A stretch of 64,000 nucleotides of DNA from CATOSP01 sp965205385 (lineage in GTDB: Bacteria > Chloroflexota > Dehalococcoidia > Lucifugimonadales > UBA3495), in contig CBDBGS010000003.1 of assembly GCA_965205385.1 (NCBI GenBank), positions 1 to 64,000 of the forward strand. The letters run 5' to 3'. The translations under genes and the position numbers were made by a program. Below are positions 50,782 to 59,840 of the stretch, one piece after another. Within the stretch, counting starts at the first letter, position 1. Each line of letters starts with the position of its first letter. The notes beneath the pieces are model-generated. The model worked only from the letters and a program-made list of their open reading frames with translations, did not search any database and was not told the origin of the DNA.

Positions 50782-52655
50782 TTATCCGCAGTCAGGGTCG
50801 CACCAGACGTGCTCCCAGCGCATTCCCTGGTAGGTGAAGTTGAAGTTCTTAATCCGGTGTTCCACGCCCTAGTGTGCGTCTTCCCAGTAGAGATACGGGT
50901 ATACCGTAAGCTCTTGAGCTACCTCGGCCATCTGATTGACTATGGCCCGGCGTTTGTCCTGGTCGGATTCCCTTACCTGTTGGTCGAAGAGCGTCTCCAG
51001 GCCCTCGGTGGCGTAGCACTTGCCGCGTCCGCCGCCGGTCCACTGAGGGATCGTGCCGCGGATGTAGCGGGCGAACATGGCGTCTGGGTCGTTCATGAAG
51101 ATGCTGCCTTGAACGGCGAACTGGTAGTCGCCAGCCCAATAAGCGTCGAATCCGGCCCCGCTTTCCATCACCTTAATCGTGATGTCCCAGTCGAGGACGC
51201 TCTCTAGTTGTTGCTTGACTAGGACCGCAACGTCGGGGTAGTCGCAGCAGTTCCTAGCGTGCAGGGTGACAGATAGAGCCCCCTCGATTCCGGCGGTAGC
51301 CAGGAGCCTCTTGGCTTCGGCTAGGTCTTCGGGGTGTTTCGCTCCGTCCAGGTGCCTCAAGCCGGTCATGTTGCCATACTCGGAATCGGGCAGGCTGTAC
51401 CAGAAGCCCTTGGGAGCGGGATATCCCCGGGTGTACATCCCATCGCTAATGGTATCGATGATGGGGGCGGGGTCGACCGCCAACTGAACGGCTTTCCTGA
51501 CCTCGGGGATGTCGAACGGAGCCCTGGCCCTGTTCATCACGATGGCCATCAAGCTGATAGGACCGGCCCAATGCATGGTGAGGGTGTCCATCTCCTCGTC
51601 CAGTTGCAGTGCTTCGGCGACCGTGAGGTTGTCCAACGACTGGTTGCTGGTGAGGATCTGGCCGGTCTCGAAGGCGGCGATGACACGGCCTGAGTCGGTC
51701 ATCACGAAGTGCTTCATGCCGACGATGTAGGGGCGGCCCTCTTTAAAGTAATCATCGTTCCTGATGTACTCGACGGAAACCTCTTTAACGTATTCCACGA
51801 ACTTGTAGGGACCGGACCCCACGAGGGTCGTCGTGTTCTTGCCGCCTTGCGGAAGTTCCCGGCCAACCACGATGTGCTCGGGGATGATAGCGCAGGTATG
51901 GTTGGCGATGGCGGGGAAGAAACCGGCGGTGGGGAATTTGGCGACCATTTCGACGGTCTTTTCGTCGATCTCCCGGGACATGCCGGAATCGTAGTATAGG
52001 CCGGTGTTGCAGTGGGTGGACGTGGAGCGGCCCTCGAGGGCTGGGAACTGGTCGGGAGTGACCATGCTCTCCAGGCTGAAGACGATGTCCTTGGCGGTGA
52101 CTGGAACGCCGTCGGACCAGGTGGCGTCGGGGTGAACGTGGAAGGTGTATGTAACACCGTCTTCAGCCAACTCCCAGCTTTCGCACACGTCCCACCGGAG
52201 GTCGCCCTGGTCCTCGGTTTCGGGGTGGTACTCGTTCAGGTTGTTGAACAATGGGGCCATGTTAATGCTGAGCACGGAGGACTGGTGGATGAACCTCTGC
52301 CGAACATCAGTGTACTAGGTCATGTTAATGAACCCGCCGCGCTTGACTTCAGCAATGAAGTGAAGTAGGGATTATCCTTTTCCTCGGTCTTGGCTCCAGG
52401 GGCAATATGCACTGCTAGCCCCTCATGGACTTTCTTCTCAACGGCCGGGGTGGCCACTATTTCCTTTGCGGGTTCAACTGCTTTGGGGTCATCTTTCTGA
52501 GTTGTGACTTCCTTGGGGACTGCCTTGGCCGCCCCCGTATCGGCCACGCTTTGGTTGGCCGGGGCAGCGGAACCGCAAGCGATGACAAACACCAGGGCCA
52601 TGAGCAATGCAGTAAGGAATAATCCCTTGAATAACGTCGATGAGCCCTTGGCCAT
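50782..52655 (-). pseudogene. Inactivated ABC substrate-binding lipoprotein (paralogue of set 1)
   Basis: Reading from ATG at 52655, the signal peptide and lipobox (FLTALLMALVFVIACGSAAP) and linker are intact to NPYF, where a 5-bp duplication (ACTTC twice, about 52362-52371) shifts the frame. In the other frame the protein continues IAEVKRGGFINMT, then a TAG where the set-1 protein has Gln (near 52315), then YTDVRQRFIHQSSVLSINMAP and a long intact stretch to EDAH. A second TAG at 50869-50871 follows, after which GVEHRIKNFNFTYQG continues to the normal end at 50782. Three independent lesions show a true pseudogene. The rest is closely related to the protein at 48460. TAG is a normal stop in neighbouring genes, so recoding is unlikely. 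Confidence 0.88.
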
Positions 52656-52861
52656 AAACTTTCCTCCGCATACATTTGGGGTTGGGGCTGCCTAGCACAG
52701 TGATGATAATCGGTATGCTAGCGGATTTCTTTTACGGAATCACCCATCACTATTTTATGAATAGATAATACACATATAGTAATATTAGCGTTTAGGGGTT
52801 CGACTCTAACGAATATCTAACGTAGTGACGACATATGCGTGTGGCTAAAACGCGCAAAAAT
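52656..52861. other. AT-rich leader of the pseudogene
   Basis: No gene. The sequence is AT-rich and may contain the old promoter of the pseudogene, but I see no convincing TTGACA box. Confidence 0.4.
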
Positions 52862-52890
52862 ACGGAGCATCAATCTCGGTGATGCTCCGT
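52862..52890. terminator. Hairpin downstream of permease set 2
   Basis: ACGGAGCATCA, 7-base loop, TGATGCTCCGT: perfect 11-bp stem, the second hairpin after the DppC-type gene at 53033. Confidence 0.65.
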
Positions 52891-52937
52891 GAACTGAAGA
52901 AAGAAGCCCCGGGGGTCAATACAGAGGTCTCAATGAA

Positions 52938-52973
52938 ACCGGGCGGGTCCTCAAATCAGAGGACCCGCCCGGT
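52938..52973 (-). terminator. Terminator of permease set 2
   Basis: ACCGGGCGGGTCCTC, loop of 6, GAGGACCCGCCCGGT: perfect 15-bp stem, followed on the minus strand by TTCATTG. It lies 60 bases past the DppC-type stop codon. Confidence 0.82.
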
Positions 52974-53032
52974 GATGCCGCGGTTATTTGGGGTTCACCC
53001 GACAATGGGTCAGGCGAGACTCGCTACGGGAG

Positions 53033-53950
53033 TTACTCTGTCCCCCGGAGGCGAGGGTCCAACACGTCACGGAGAGCGTCGCCCAACAGGTTCCAGGCGA
53101 AGACAACCATGACAATGGCCATTCCTGGGAACATGGCCACCCATGGGGCGGTCTTAACGTAGCTGTGTGCAGCTCCGTTCAGCATCCCGCCCCAGGACGG
53201 AACGTTAGGAGGTGTGCCGACACCCAGGAAGCTCAGTGAGGCCTCTGCGATAATCGCGCCGCCCAGGTGAATAGTGACGATGACTATGAACAGGGCGAAG
53301 CAATTGGGGATCATATGCTTTGTGATGATCCGCCAGTCACCAGCCCCGACCGCCTTGGAAGCAAGAATGTAGTCGGTCTCCTTGATAGCCAAAGACTGGG
53401 AGCGAAGGATCCGGGCTGTACTCGGTATGTAGACGATGCTCAGGGCGATCACCACGTTGTTCAGGGACGATCCGAGGGCAGCCATAATCGCGATGGCCAG
53501 GATCAGTGAAGGGAAGGCCATCATCCCGTCGATGACCCTTTGGACCGCCAGATCGGTGATGCCGCCAAAGTGGACGCTGGCCACTCCGACAATCATCCCG
53601 ATGGTGCATCCGATAAAGGAGCTCATCATGCCGACGTAGAGGGATATTCTGGCTCCGTGGATGATCCTGCTGTACACGTCTCGGCCTAGGTGGTCACTTC
53701 CCAGCCACACAGTTGAGTTGGGTGGGGAGAATACCTCGGCCGCTCTAATTGCGTAAGGGTCGTGGGTGTCCATGATGTTGGCAAATATGGCGACCAGTAC
53801 CAGGATGCTGGCCACCACGGCCCCGAACGCCCCTAAAGGTTTGTGACGGAAGAAGTGGCCAAGGTTCTGTGCGGCGGTCCGCTTAGGTTTCAGTCCACCG
53901 TCAACCGGCGTAGGTAAGGCTATTGCCCCGATGCTGCGGTCTTGGCTCAT
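53033..53950 (-). CDS. ABC transporter permease, DppC type (set 2)
   Basis: This 305-residue permease is a paralogue of the gene at 46092, with the same order of features: leader KPKRTAAQNLGHFFRHKPLG, helix AVVASILVLVAIFANIMDTHD, SDHLGRDVYSRIIHGARISL, coupling loop AVGAGDWRIITKHMIPN and the end LGDALRDVLDPRLRGTE. It lacks the Cys-containing insertion (ISECPEQKRLTCKW) found in set 1 between the first helix and the core. It is 38 bases after the DppB-type gene and shares its operon. Confidence 0.93.
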   Translation of the reverse strand: MSQDRSIGAIALPTPVDGGLKPKRTAAQNLGHFFRHKPLGAFGAVVASILVLVAIFANIMDTHDPYAIRAAEVFSPPNSTVWLGSDHLGRDVYSRIIHGARISLYVGMMSSFIGCTIGMIVGVASVHFGGITDLAVQRVIDGMMAFPSLILAIAIMAALGSSLNNVVIALSIVYIPSTARILRSQSLAIKETDYILASKAVGAGDWRIITKHMIPNCFALFIVIVTIHLGGAIIAEASLSFLGVGTPPNVPSWGGMLNGAAHSYVKTAPWVAMFPGMAIVMVVFAWNLLGDALRDVLDPRLRGTE

Positions 53951-53988
53951 TGGTCCTCTCCTGGGGACGGTTACGAATTATCGATCTT

Positions 53989-54957
53989 CTAGGTGTAGCG
54001 GATTCTTGGATTTAGCCAGGCATAGAGCAGGTCCAGGGCCATGTTCAAGACCAACACCAATACGGTGATTAGCACGATCACCGCCTGGATCATGGGGAAG
54101 TCCCGGTGGAAAATGCTCGTAACCAGGAGACGTCCCATTCCCGGCACCATGAAGATCACCTCGATGATTATCGTGCCCGCCATGAGCCGGCCAAATTCGT
54201 AGCCGGAAATGGTTACGACGGGAAGGAGTGCGTTCTTCAGAGCATGGCGGAAAACCACCACTGCTTCCCTGAGTCCCTTGGACCGTGCGGTGCGGATGTA
54301 GTCTTCCCGGAACACTTCGAGCATGGCGGAGCGGGTGACCCTGGCGATAAAGGCCATATTCGAGAAACCCAACGCCACGGCTGGGAAGAAGAGCTGTTTC
54401 AGGTTCGAGGTGGGGTCTTCCCACAGGCTCACGTAGACTATTGGAGGCATCCAACCGAAGATTAAGACCAGGAAGAAGATCATCAGGATGGCCAACCAGA
54501 AATTGGGGATGGCCACGCCGGCGATAGTGATCAACCTGGTCGCATAGTCCGCCAGGCTGTCCTGCTTAATAGCAGAGATCACCCCCAAAGGGACTGCCAC
54601 GATAATCGCCAATACCGTGGCTAATATGCTAAGTTCCAGGGTCACCGGGAATTTCTGCCTTAGGTCTTCCGAGACGGGGGTCTCGTAAAAGAAGGACGTC
54701 CCGAAGTCTAGTTGGAGCATGTTCCATACCCAAATTCCGTACTGGGCCACAATGGGTTTGTCCGTGCCCAACTTGGCGCGTAAGGCTGTGAGTTGTTCCT
54801 GGGTATACTCGTTCTCCTCTCCGCCGCCTTCTCCTCCAGCCAGAAGCATGACCGCCGGGTCGCCAGGCACGACGCGAAGTAGGACGAAAATCGCGATGGT
54901 GACCATGATTATGGTCGGGACGAACAGGAGCGTTCTTTTGGCTATGTAAGCCTGCAT
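53989..54957 (-). CDS. ABC transporter permease, DppB type (set 2)
   Basis: This 322-residue permease is a paralogue of the gene at 47107: first helix TLLFVPTIIMVTIAIFVLL, VVPGDPAVMLLAGGEGGGEE, LDFGTSFFYETPVSEDLRQK, GVISAIKQDSLADYATRLI, coupling loop TARSKGLREAVVVFRHALKN and AWLNPRIRYT. The periplasmic acidic loop (GGEGGGEENEYTQEQL) is longer in Gly than in set 1. It begins 100 bases after binding protein 3, with a hairpin in between. Confidence 0.93.
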   Translation of the reverse strand: MQAYIAKRTLLFVPTIIMVTIAIFVLLRVVPGDPAVMLLAGGEGGGEENEYTQEQLTALRAKLGTDKPIVAQYGIWVWNMLQLDFGTSFFYETPVSEDLRQKFPVTLELSILATVLAIIVAVPLGVISAIKQDSLADYATRLITIAGVAIPNFWLAILMIFFLVLIFGWMPPIVYVSLWEDPTSNLKQLFFPAVALGFSNMAFIARVTRSAMLEVFREDYIRTARSKGLREAVVVFRHALKNALLPVVTISGYEFGRLMAGTIIIEVIFMVPGMGRLLVTSIFHRDFPMIQAVIVLITVLVLVLNMALDLLYAWLNPRIRYT

Positions 54958-55007
54958 TGAGGGTCACACTCTCAGGAGAATAAGGGTTGGCCGTCTGTTT
55001 TCTGGCA

Positions 55008-55031
55008 GGGGGCGGGCAAGTACCCGCCCCC
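55008..55031 (-). terminator. Hairpin between binding protein 3 and permeases
   Basis: GGGGGCGGG, 6-base loop, CCCGCCCCC; minus-strand tail TGCCAGAAAACAG has no T-run. Likely a partial terminator or a 3'-end stabiliser that lets the binding protein be made in excess over the permeases. Confidence 0.65.
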
Positions 55032-55057
55032 CTTGGTTTAAATAAGCCGGGTTATGA

Positions 55058-56965
55058 TTAGCGGCATGCGTCTACTGGTTCGCACCAGAGGTGCTCCCAT
55101 TTGGTACCCATGTAATGGCTTGGATGCAGATGGAAGTTCTGGATCTGAGTGGCTACTGGGAATGCGCGCGCGCTCCAGAAGAGATTGATGTACTGGGCGT
55201 CCTGATTCATGAGGATGTCTTCCATCTCTCTTACGATGGCCTTCCGCTTCTCCAGGTCCAGTTCTTGAGACTGCTGCTGGTAAAGTTCCTCGAACCCCGA
55301 TGGATGGTGGAAGTTGGTCCCGGGCGCGCCTCCGGCTCCCCAACGGGTCATGGTGCTGTTCACCCACTGGGCATACACTACATCCGGGTCCATGAGCGAC
55401 AGCGAGCGTCCCTGGACCATGAACTGGAAGTCACCAGCGTCGTAGGTCTTATAGCCAGCGGCGCTCTCGTATGTTTTCAGGGTTGCCTCGATGCCAACCT
55501 CCTTTAGCTGCTCGGCCAGGATAGCGGCCTCATCGGGATAGCCGACAGCGTTCCGGGCAGACAGAGTCACCTCGAACCCGTCGGGGTATCCAGCCTCGGT
55601 TAGTAGCCTCCGGGCCTCCTCCAAATCCCTCGGGTCCTTCTGAATTCCCTCGACACCCTTAAGGGCGCCGGTCACAGGCGTCCCAGCCCCATCCACGTAG
55701 CGATAGCCTGGCAGAGAGAGCAGGTCTTGCGTGGTGCGTCCAAAGACTGTGTCTGGTGGGAACGGAGACCCCATCCAGTGAATCCCCGCGCTAAGAGTGT
55801 CGACCATTTCCCATCTGTCGATAGCCAGATTGATCGCCTGGCGTACCTTCACATTGTCGAAGGGCGCTTTCGTGGTGTTGAAGCCAACTCCATGGGCCAG
55901 GATGGGCCCGGCCCAGTGGAAATCGACTTTGCCCTCGAGTTCCTCTTGTAGCCTCAGAGCGTCGTGAACACCGATCTGGTGCACGATCCAGTTCACCATC
56001 AACACCTGCCCCGTTTGGAACGCGGCAATCTGGGAACCAGAGTCGATTAGGATGACGTGCCGCATCCCGTCTAGTCGCGGATAACCCTCCTTCCAGTAGT
56101 CCGGGTTGGCTTCGTATTCATTCTTCACGTCTTTCGTATAACTGACGTGAAGGAATGGGCCAGAGCCGTTAAAATCTTCCGGACTCTTGATGGTCTGGGC
56201 TTTCCGGTCGCCCAAGACAGTGTGCTTGGGAAGCATCTTGAAGACGTCGAGGGCTAGCGTGGGGATAAAGGCGGGGGCCGGGAACAACGTATTCACTTCA
56301 ATCGTATGCTGGTCTATGGCCCGGGCACTACCAGCTTCGTAGTAGTTGTCGGTAAAGATGGCCCCGGTCCGGGTTGCACCTTGCAGGTTATCAAGCCCGT
56401 TGCAGTCGACGCAGACGCCGCCGTCAAGGCTGAATATGATGTCTTCAGCCGTGACCGGCTTGCCGTCGTGCCAAGTCGCGTTCTGGCGCAAGTTGAATAC
56501 ATAAGTAGTTGGGTCCACCTGCTCCCAGGTCTCCGCGAGATCGCCCCGTATGTCCAGGGGGTCGTCTGTTTCGGGGTTAAATTCGAGCAGGCCGTTGAAC
56601 ACAGGCGAAGTGTTCTTAAGTTGAGACCCTGCCCACTCCCAGATCGCTTTCTGGGTCGGCGCATTGTAGTCCATCATCGTGACGAATCCACCGCGTTTGC
56701 TCTCAGTCACGGCCGGAGGAGCGGTGGGCTGGGGCTGCGATGGCGGGGCGGCAGTCGCAGCTACCACCTGGGCGGGCTTCATCTGAGGCCTCGCAGCGAC
56801 TTCCTTGGTGGCTTCGACTTCTTTGGGTATTTCTTTGACAGCATCTTGCTCAGCCACTGTGGGTTCGGCCGGGGCAGAGGTCCCACAGGCAATGAGAAAT
56901 GCTAGGGCTAACACCAGGGGTGTGAGGACCAAGAATCTGGATTTCAGGTTAACTCGCCAGTGCAT
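55058..56965 (-). CDS. ABC transporter substrate-binding lipoprotein (set 2)
   Basis: This 635-residue SBP_bac_5 lipoprotein has the signal peptide FLVLTPLVLALAFLIACGTSAP (lipobox Cys near residue 28), a linker rich in Ala, Pro and Gln (PPSQPQPTAPPAV), and the mature domain with NTSPVFNGLLEFNPETDDP, WEQVDPTTYVFNLRQNATW, TAEDIIFSLDGG, DVKNEYEANPDYWKEGYP and APFDNVKVRQAINLAIDRW. It is more distant from the other two binding proteins than they are from each other, so its ligand may differ. GGAGG before ATG at 56965; own promoter at 57322. Confidence 0.93.
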   Translation of the reverse strand: MHWRVNLKSRFLVLTPLVLALAFLIACGTSAPAEPTVAEQDAVKEIPKEVEATKEVAARPQMKPAQVVAATAAPPSQPQPTAPPAVTESKRGGFVTMMDYNAPTQKAIWEWAGSQLKNTSPVFNGLLEFNPETDDPLDIRGDLAETWEQVDPTTYVFNLRQNATWHDGKPVTAEDIIFSLDGGVCVDCNGLDNLQGATRTGAIFTDNYYEAGSARAIDQHTIEVNTLFPAPAFIPTLALDVFKMLPKHTVLGDRKAQTIKSPEDFNGSGPFLHVSYTKDVKNEYEANPDYWKEGYPRLDGMRHVILIDSGSQIAAFQTGQVLMVNWIVHQIGVHDALRLQEELEGKVDFHWAGPILAHGVGFNTTKAPFDNVKVRQAINLAIDRWEMVDTLSAGIHWMGSPFPPDTVFGRTTQDLLSLPGYRYVDGAGTPVTGALKGVEGIQKDPRDLEEARRLLTEAGYPDGFEVTLSARNAVGYPDEAAILAEQLKEVGIEATLKTYESAAGYKTYDAGDFQFMVQGRSLSLMDPDVVYAQWVNSTMTRWGAGGAPGTNFHHPSGFEELYQQQSQELDLEKRKAIVREMEDILMNQDAQYINLFWSARAFPVATQIQNFHLHPSHYMGTKWEHLWCEPVDACR

Positions 56966-57143
56966 CAAGTTCCCTCCAAGAATATGCGCTAGACACAAAG
57001 ATAGGCATCCCTCGTGGAGCGCGGAGTCCACCATGGAATGGGGACGCCTTCGAGGAGAAGGCCGCCTGCTCCAGTCTGGAAGCGCCTTGAAGAGGTGTGA
57101 TACTATGCGATTCGGCGCGTGCCATCAGCACGTTCCACTCCTG

Positions 57144-57183
57144 CCCTGGGCGGCCTAGTTGAGCGACGAGTCCGCCCAGGGCA
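57144..57183. terminator. Imperfect hairpin CTGCCCTGGGCGG / CCGCCCAGGGCA
   Basis: TGCCCTGGGCGG and CCGCCCAGGGCA are inverted copies about 14 bases apart, followed on the + strand by TTTCTTTTTC. This has the form of a + strand terminator although no + gene precedes it. On the minus strand it would fall in the leader of binding protein 3. Confidence 0.6.
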
Positions 57184-57321
57184 TTTCTTTTTCGGGGTTA
57201 TCTTCTAATTATTGGGTAATTGACGAATGTCTGCTATCCCGGTAACGAGAATCACTATTGCGTTTCGTCGCGTTTCACTGATTCATGAGATGAATATTCC
57301 AGTGCTTTTAGCGTGAAAGGT

Positions 57322-57351
57322 AATGTATGTTATTTGAATTGGTGATGTCAA
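57322..57351 (-). promoter_or_regulatory. Promoter of set-2 transporter, TTGACA-18-TACATT
   Basis: On the minus strand TTGACA (57351-57346) and TACATT (57327-57322) are 18 bases apart, about 360 bases upstream of binding protein 3. The long leader includes the hairpin at 57144-57183, which could attenuate or regulate the transcript. Confidence 0.55.
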
Positions 57352-57416
57352 GCCGTGTTATGTGATGTTGGGCATGGATATTTATCGTCGGTGGGAATAC
57401 AGTTCCGACGCACATA

Positions 57417-57449
57417 CAACAGCGCCCCTGTCTGACAGGGGCGCTGTTG
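57417..57449. terminator. Hairpin after NHL gene of cassette B
   Basis: CAACAGCGCCCCTGT, loop CTG, ACAGGGGCGCTGTTG: perfect 15-bp stem, 30 bases past the NHL gene stop. Confidence 0.85.
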
Positions 57450-57478
57450 GGTAGCCGGGGGTGGAACGCCGAAGCGTC

Positions 57479-58537
57479 TTATAGGTTGAACTGGGGGTCC
57501 ATGTAGTCCTGGTCCTTTTCGAAGACCTGGACCCGTCCCCGGTGGGTGTCGGCGATCAGAAGGCGGTTGGTCGCCTGGTCGAAGGTGCAGGCCACGGGCA
57601 TTCGGAAGTAATTCTGCACCTCGGGGTTCTTGACCCTCCGCCTGGCCTTGCCCATGTCGGGATTTGCGACGATGGACATCTCGGCCCACTTGGACAGGCC
57701 ACGGGCCTCGCCCCGCAGGGTGGCCAGAGTGCCGCCCAGGGAGTTGAAGATCACGACGCGCTCGTTCATCCAGTCCACTACGTATACGTCGCCGTCCTGG
57801 TCTACAGCGACGCCCGTGGGATGGTTGAGGTCGTTGGGGTTCTCGTCTACCTCGCGGACCGTGGCGTGGATATATGGCGTGTCTCCGGAGGATGATACGC
57901 CGGTCTCTTTGCCAGAACCAAAGGTCATCAAGTAGTCACCATTGGTGTTGAACTTCTGGACCCGGTGGTTGTTCCAGTCGGCTACATAAATGTTGCCGTC
58001 GTTGTCCAGAGTGATGCCCCAGGGCATGTCCAATTCACCATCGGCGTTACCCTTGGTCCCAAAGGCTGTGATGAATTGTCCGTCCGTGGTGAACTTTTGG
58101 ACGCGGCTGTTGAGGCTGTTGACGATCCAAACGTTGTTGTCGGCGTCGAAAGCCATACCGGAGGGACCGTTTAACTGGCCCTCGCCCTCGCCGGCCTCGC
58201 CCCAGGTCTTGATGACGTTACCGTCTTTGTCGAAAACGGTGATGCGGTTGAGCCATTCGTCGGCGGTGAAGACGTTCTCGTCCTGGTCCAACGCTAGGTC
58301 GGTGGGCCATACCCACTGGCCTTCTTCCTCGCCGCCGCGGCCAAACTCTCCCAGGAATTCCTGGGCAACGGTGGCCTTGGTGACGCGAGGGGATGCCCTG
58401 TTGAGCACGTAGATAACGTCGTCTTTGCCAGCGACGACGCCGACGGGCTGGGTGAAACCATTTCCAGCGCCGCCCCTGCGACCCACATAGTGACTATACT
58501 GCCAGCACCGGCCGGATGCTACGGTGATTTCCGCCAT
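57479..58537 (-). CDS. NHL-repeat beta-propeller, cassette B
   Basis: This 352-residue six-bladed NHL propeller is a paralogue of the gene at 28404. Blades read FTQPVGVVAGKDDVIYVLNR, WVWPTDLALDQDENVFTADE, LNGPSGMAFDADNNVWIVNS, LDMPWGITLDNDGNIYVADW and LNHPTGVAVDQDGDVYVVDW. It carries an insertion of about 17 residues before the fifth blade (KETGVSSSGDTPYIHATV region) that is missing in A. The final residues DYMDPQFNL match those of the A protein (NYADPQFNL). GGAGG 9 bases before ATG. It has no signal peptide. It lies outside the 1,561-bp identical block, so it has diverged while DUF1501 has not. Confidence 0.88.
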   Translation of the reverse strand: MAEITVASGRCWQYSHYVGRRGGAGNGFTQPVGVVAGKDDVIYVLNRASPRVTKATVAQEFLGEFGRGGEEEGQWVWPTDLALDQDENVFTADEWLNRITVFDKDGNVIKTWGEAGEGEGQLNGPSGMAFDADNNVWIVNSLNSRVQKFTTDGQFITAFGTKGNADGELDMPWGITLDNDGNIYVADWNNHRVQKFNTNGDYLMTFGSGKETGVSSSGDTPYIHATVREVDENPNDLNHPTGVAVDQDGDVYVVDWMNERVVIFNSLGGTLATLRGEARGLSKWAEMSIVANPDMGKARRRVKNPEVQNYFRMPVACTFDQATNRLLIADTHRGRVQVFEKDQDYMDPQFNL

Positions 58538-58678
58538 ATCAGATTACCTCCAGGCGCTTGTGCGATTCCTGGGCGTTTTCGCCCATGGTTTAGGTCCTAG
58601 AATGGCGGGGAGTCCGCTCTATTCAATGATAGACTCCTCGCCGTGTTAGCAAGAGCGTTTTGGCTTAAGCTTCCTAGC

Positions 58679-59806
58679 CTAAAGGAAGTGGTGCTTCTCG
58701 AAAGAGCCGTTGACGATGGGCTTGGCGTCGAGGCCGAACCAGTCTTCCAAGATGGTGGTGTAGCCGCCGCGGAAGTCGTAGTTGGGGACCAGGTCGCCCT
58801 GTTCCAGGTCCTCGGCCTTGGCCGAGGGGTACCGGCCGTACATGCCGCCCTTGACCGGGTCGCCGATGGCGAAGGCCGCGCCGGCGGCGCCGTGGTCGGT
58901 GCCGGAGCCGTTGTCGTGGACGCGGCGTCCGAACTCGGTGAAGAGGTACATGACGACGTTGTCACCCTGGCCGTGGGCGTGGAGGTCTTCGAAGAAGGCG
59001 GAGATGCCTTCTGAGACGTCCTTCCACAGGGTGGGATGCGCGCCAGCCTCGCCGGCGTGGGTGTCGAATGAGCCGTGCTGGGTGTAGAAGATGCGGGTGC
59101 CGAGGTCGGCCAGGTAGACCTGAGCGATGTCCTTCAGGTGAGCGGAGATGGGGGAATTGGGGTACTCGACGCTGGAGGAGTACATCTCAGGGGCTACTTT
59201 GACGATGTCCGCGCCGGTCATGGCTTCCATGCCGGTGGAGCGGAGATAGTCGGTGACCATGCCGGAACCGACGGCGGGGGAGTACATGCGCGCGAAGAGG
59301 TCCAGGGCCTTTAGGCGCTGGGACTCGTCACTGATGCCGGTGAGGACGCCGTAGGTCTCGAGGTCGGCGATGGCGGCGACGGGTACGCCGGGGACCACCA
59401 GGGCGCGTGGCAGGCCATGGCCGAAGTTAATGGCGGAGAGGACGTTCTCCTTGTTGGGGTCTAGCTCGCGGGCGAGCCTGCCGGCCCAACCCTCGGTGCC
59501 GACCTTGTCCGGCTCGCAGGTGTGCCAGATGTCCATGGAGCGGAAGTGGGACCTGGGGGAGTCGGCGTAGCCGATGCCGTGGAGAACGGCGACCTTACCC
59601 TGGTCGTAAAGCTCCTTGATGGGGCCCATGGTGGGAGCGAAGCCGAGTTGGTCGTCGACCTTGATGATGTCTTCCTGCCGGTACTGAACGGCGGGACGGT
59701 TGTCGTAGTAGAGAGGGTCGTTGTAGGGAATGACGGTGTTGAAATAGTCGTTGCCGCCGGTGAGCTGCAAGACTACGATGACTGGGTCTTTCTTCGTAGA
59801 GGTCAT
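58679..59806 (-). CDS. DUF1501 family protein, cassette B
   Basis: This 375-residue protein is identical in sequence to the one at 29556, including synonymous positions as far as I can read. Its motifs (LTGGNDYFN, RSHFRSMD, DTHAGEAGAH, GTDHGAAGAAF) are the same. Like its twin it lacks the Tat signal usual in this family. AAGGAG precedes the ATG. Identity here against divergence of the flanking NHL and DUF1800 genes is best explained by recent gene conversion, or a collapsed assembly. Confidence 0.93.
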   Translation of the reverse strand: MTSTKKDPVIVVLQLTGGNDYFNTVIPYNDPLYYDNRPAVQYRQEDIIKVDDQLGFAPTMGPIKELYDQGKVAVLHGIGYADSPRSHFRSMDIWHTCEPDKVGTEGWAGRLARELDPNKENVLSAINFGHGLPRALVVPGVPVAAIADLETYGVLTGISDESQRLKALDLFARMYSPAVGSGMVTDYLRSTGMEAMTGADIVKVAPEMYSSSVEYPNSPISAHLKDIAQVYLADLGTRIFYTQHGSFDTHAGEAGAHPTLWKDVSEGISAFFEDLHAHGQGDNVVMYLFTEFGRRVHDNGSGTDHGAAGAAFAIGDPVKGGMYGRYPSAKAEDLEQGDLVPNYDFRGGYTTILEDWFGLDAKPIVNGSFEKHHFL

Positions 59807-59840
59807 GCTCTAAACTCCTTTAAGGATTGCTCTAGTTAGC

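Larger units (their letters stand above)
56966..57478. other. Intergenic region before the set-2 transporter
   Basis: No gene in 513 bases. It contains the minus-strand promoter at 57322-57351, the hairpin at 57417-57449, and a weak hairpin near 57144-57183 built on GCCCTGGGCGG / CCGCCCAGGGC. Confidence 0.6.

Noticed and set aside
50869..52317. Two in-frame TAG codons in the binding-protein gene as evidence for stop-codon recoding
   Set aside because: TAG ends several intact neighbouring genes (DUF1501, coaX, the lipoprotein at 45405), and the gene also has a 5-bp frameshift, so decay explains it better.
58643..59014. Plus-strand frames opposite the DUF1501 genes (also 29565-29891)
   Set aside because: Open only because of codon bias in the real minus-strand gene; identical in both copies for the same reason.
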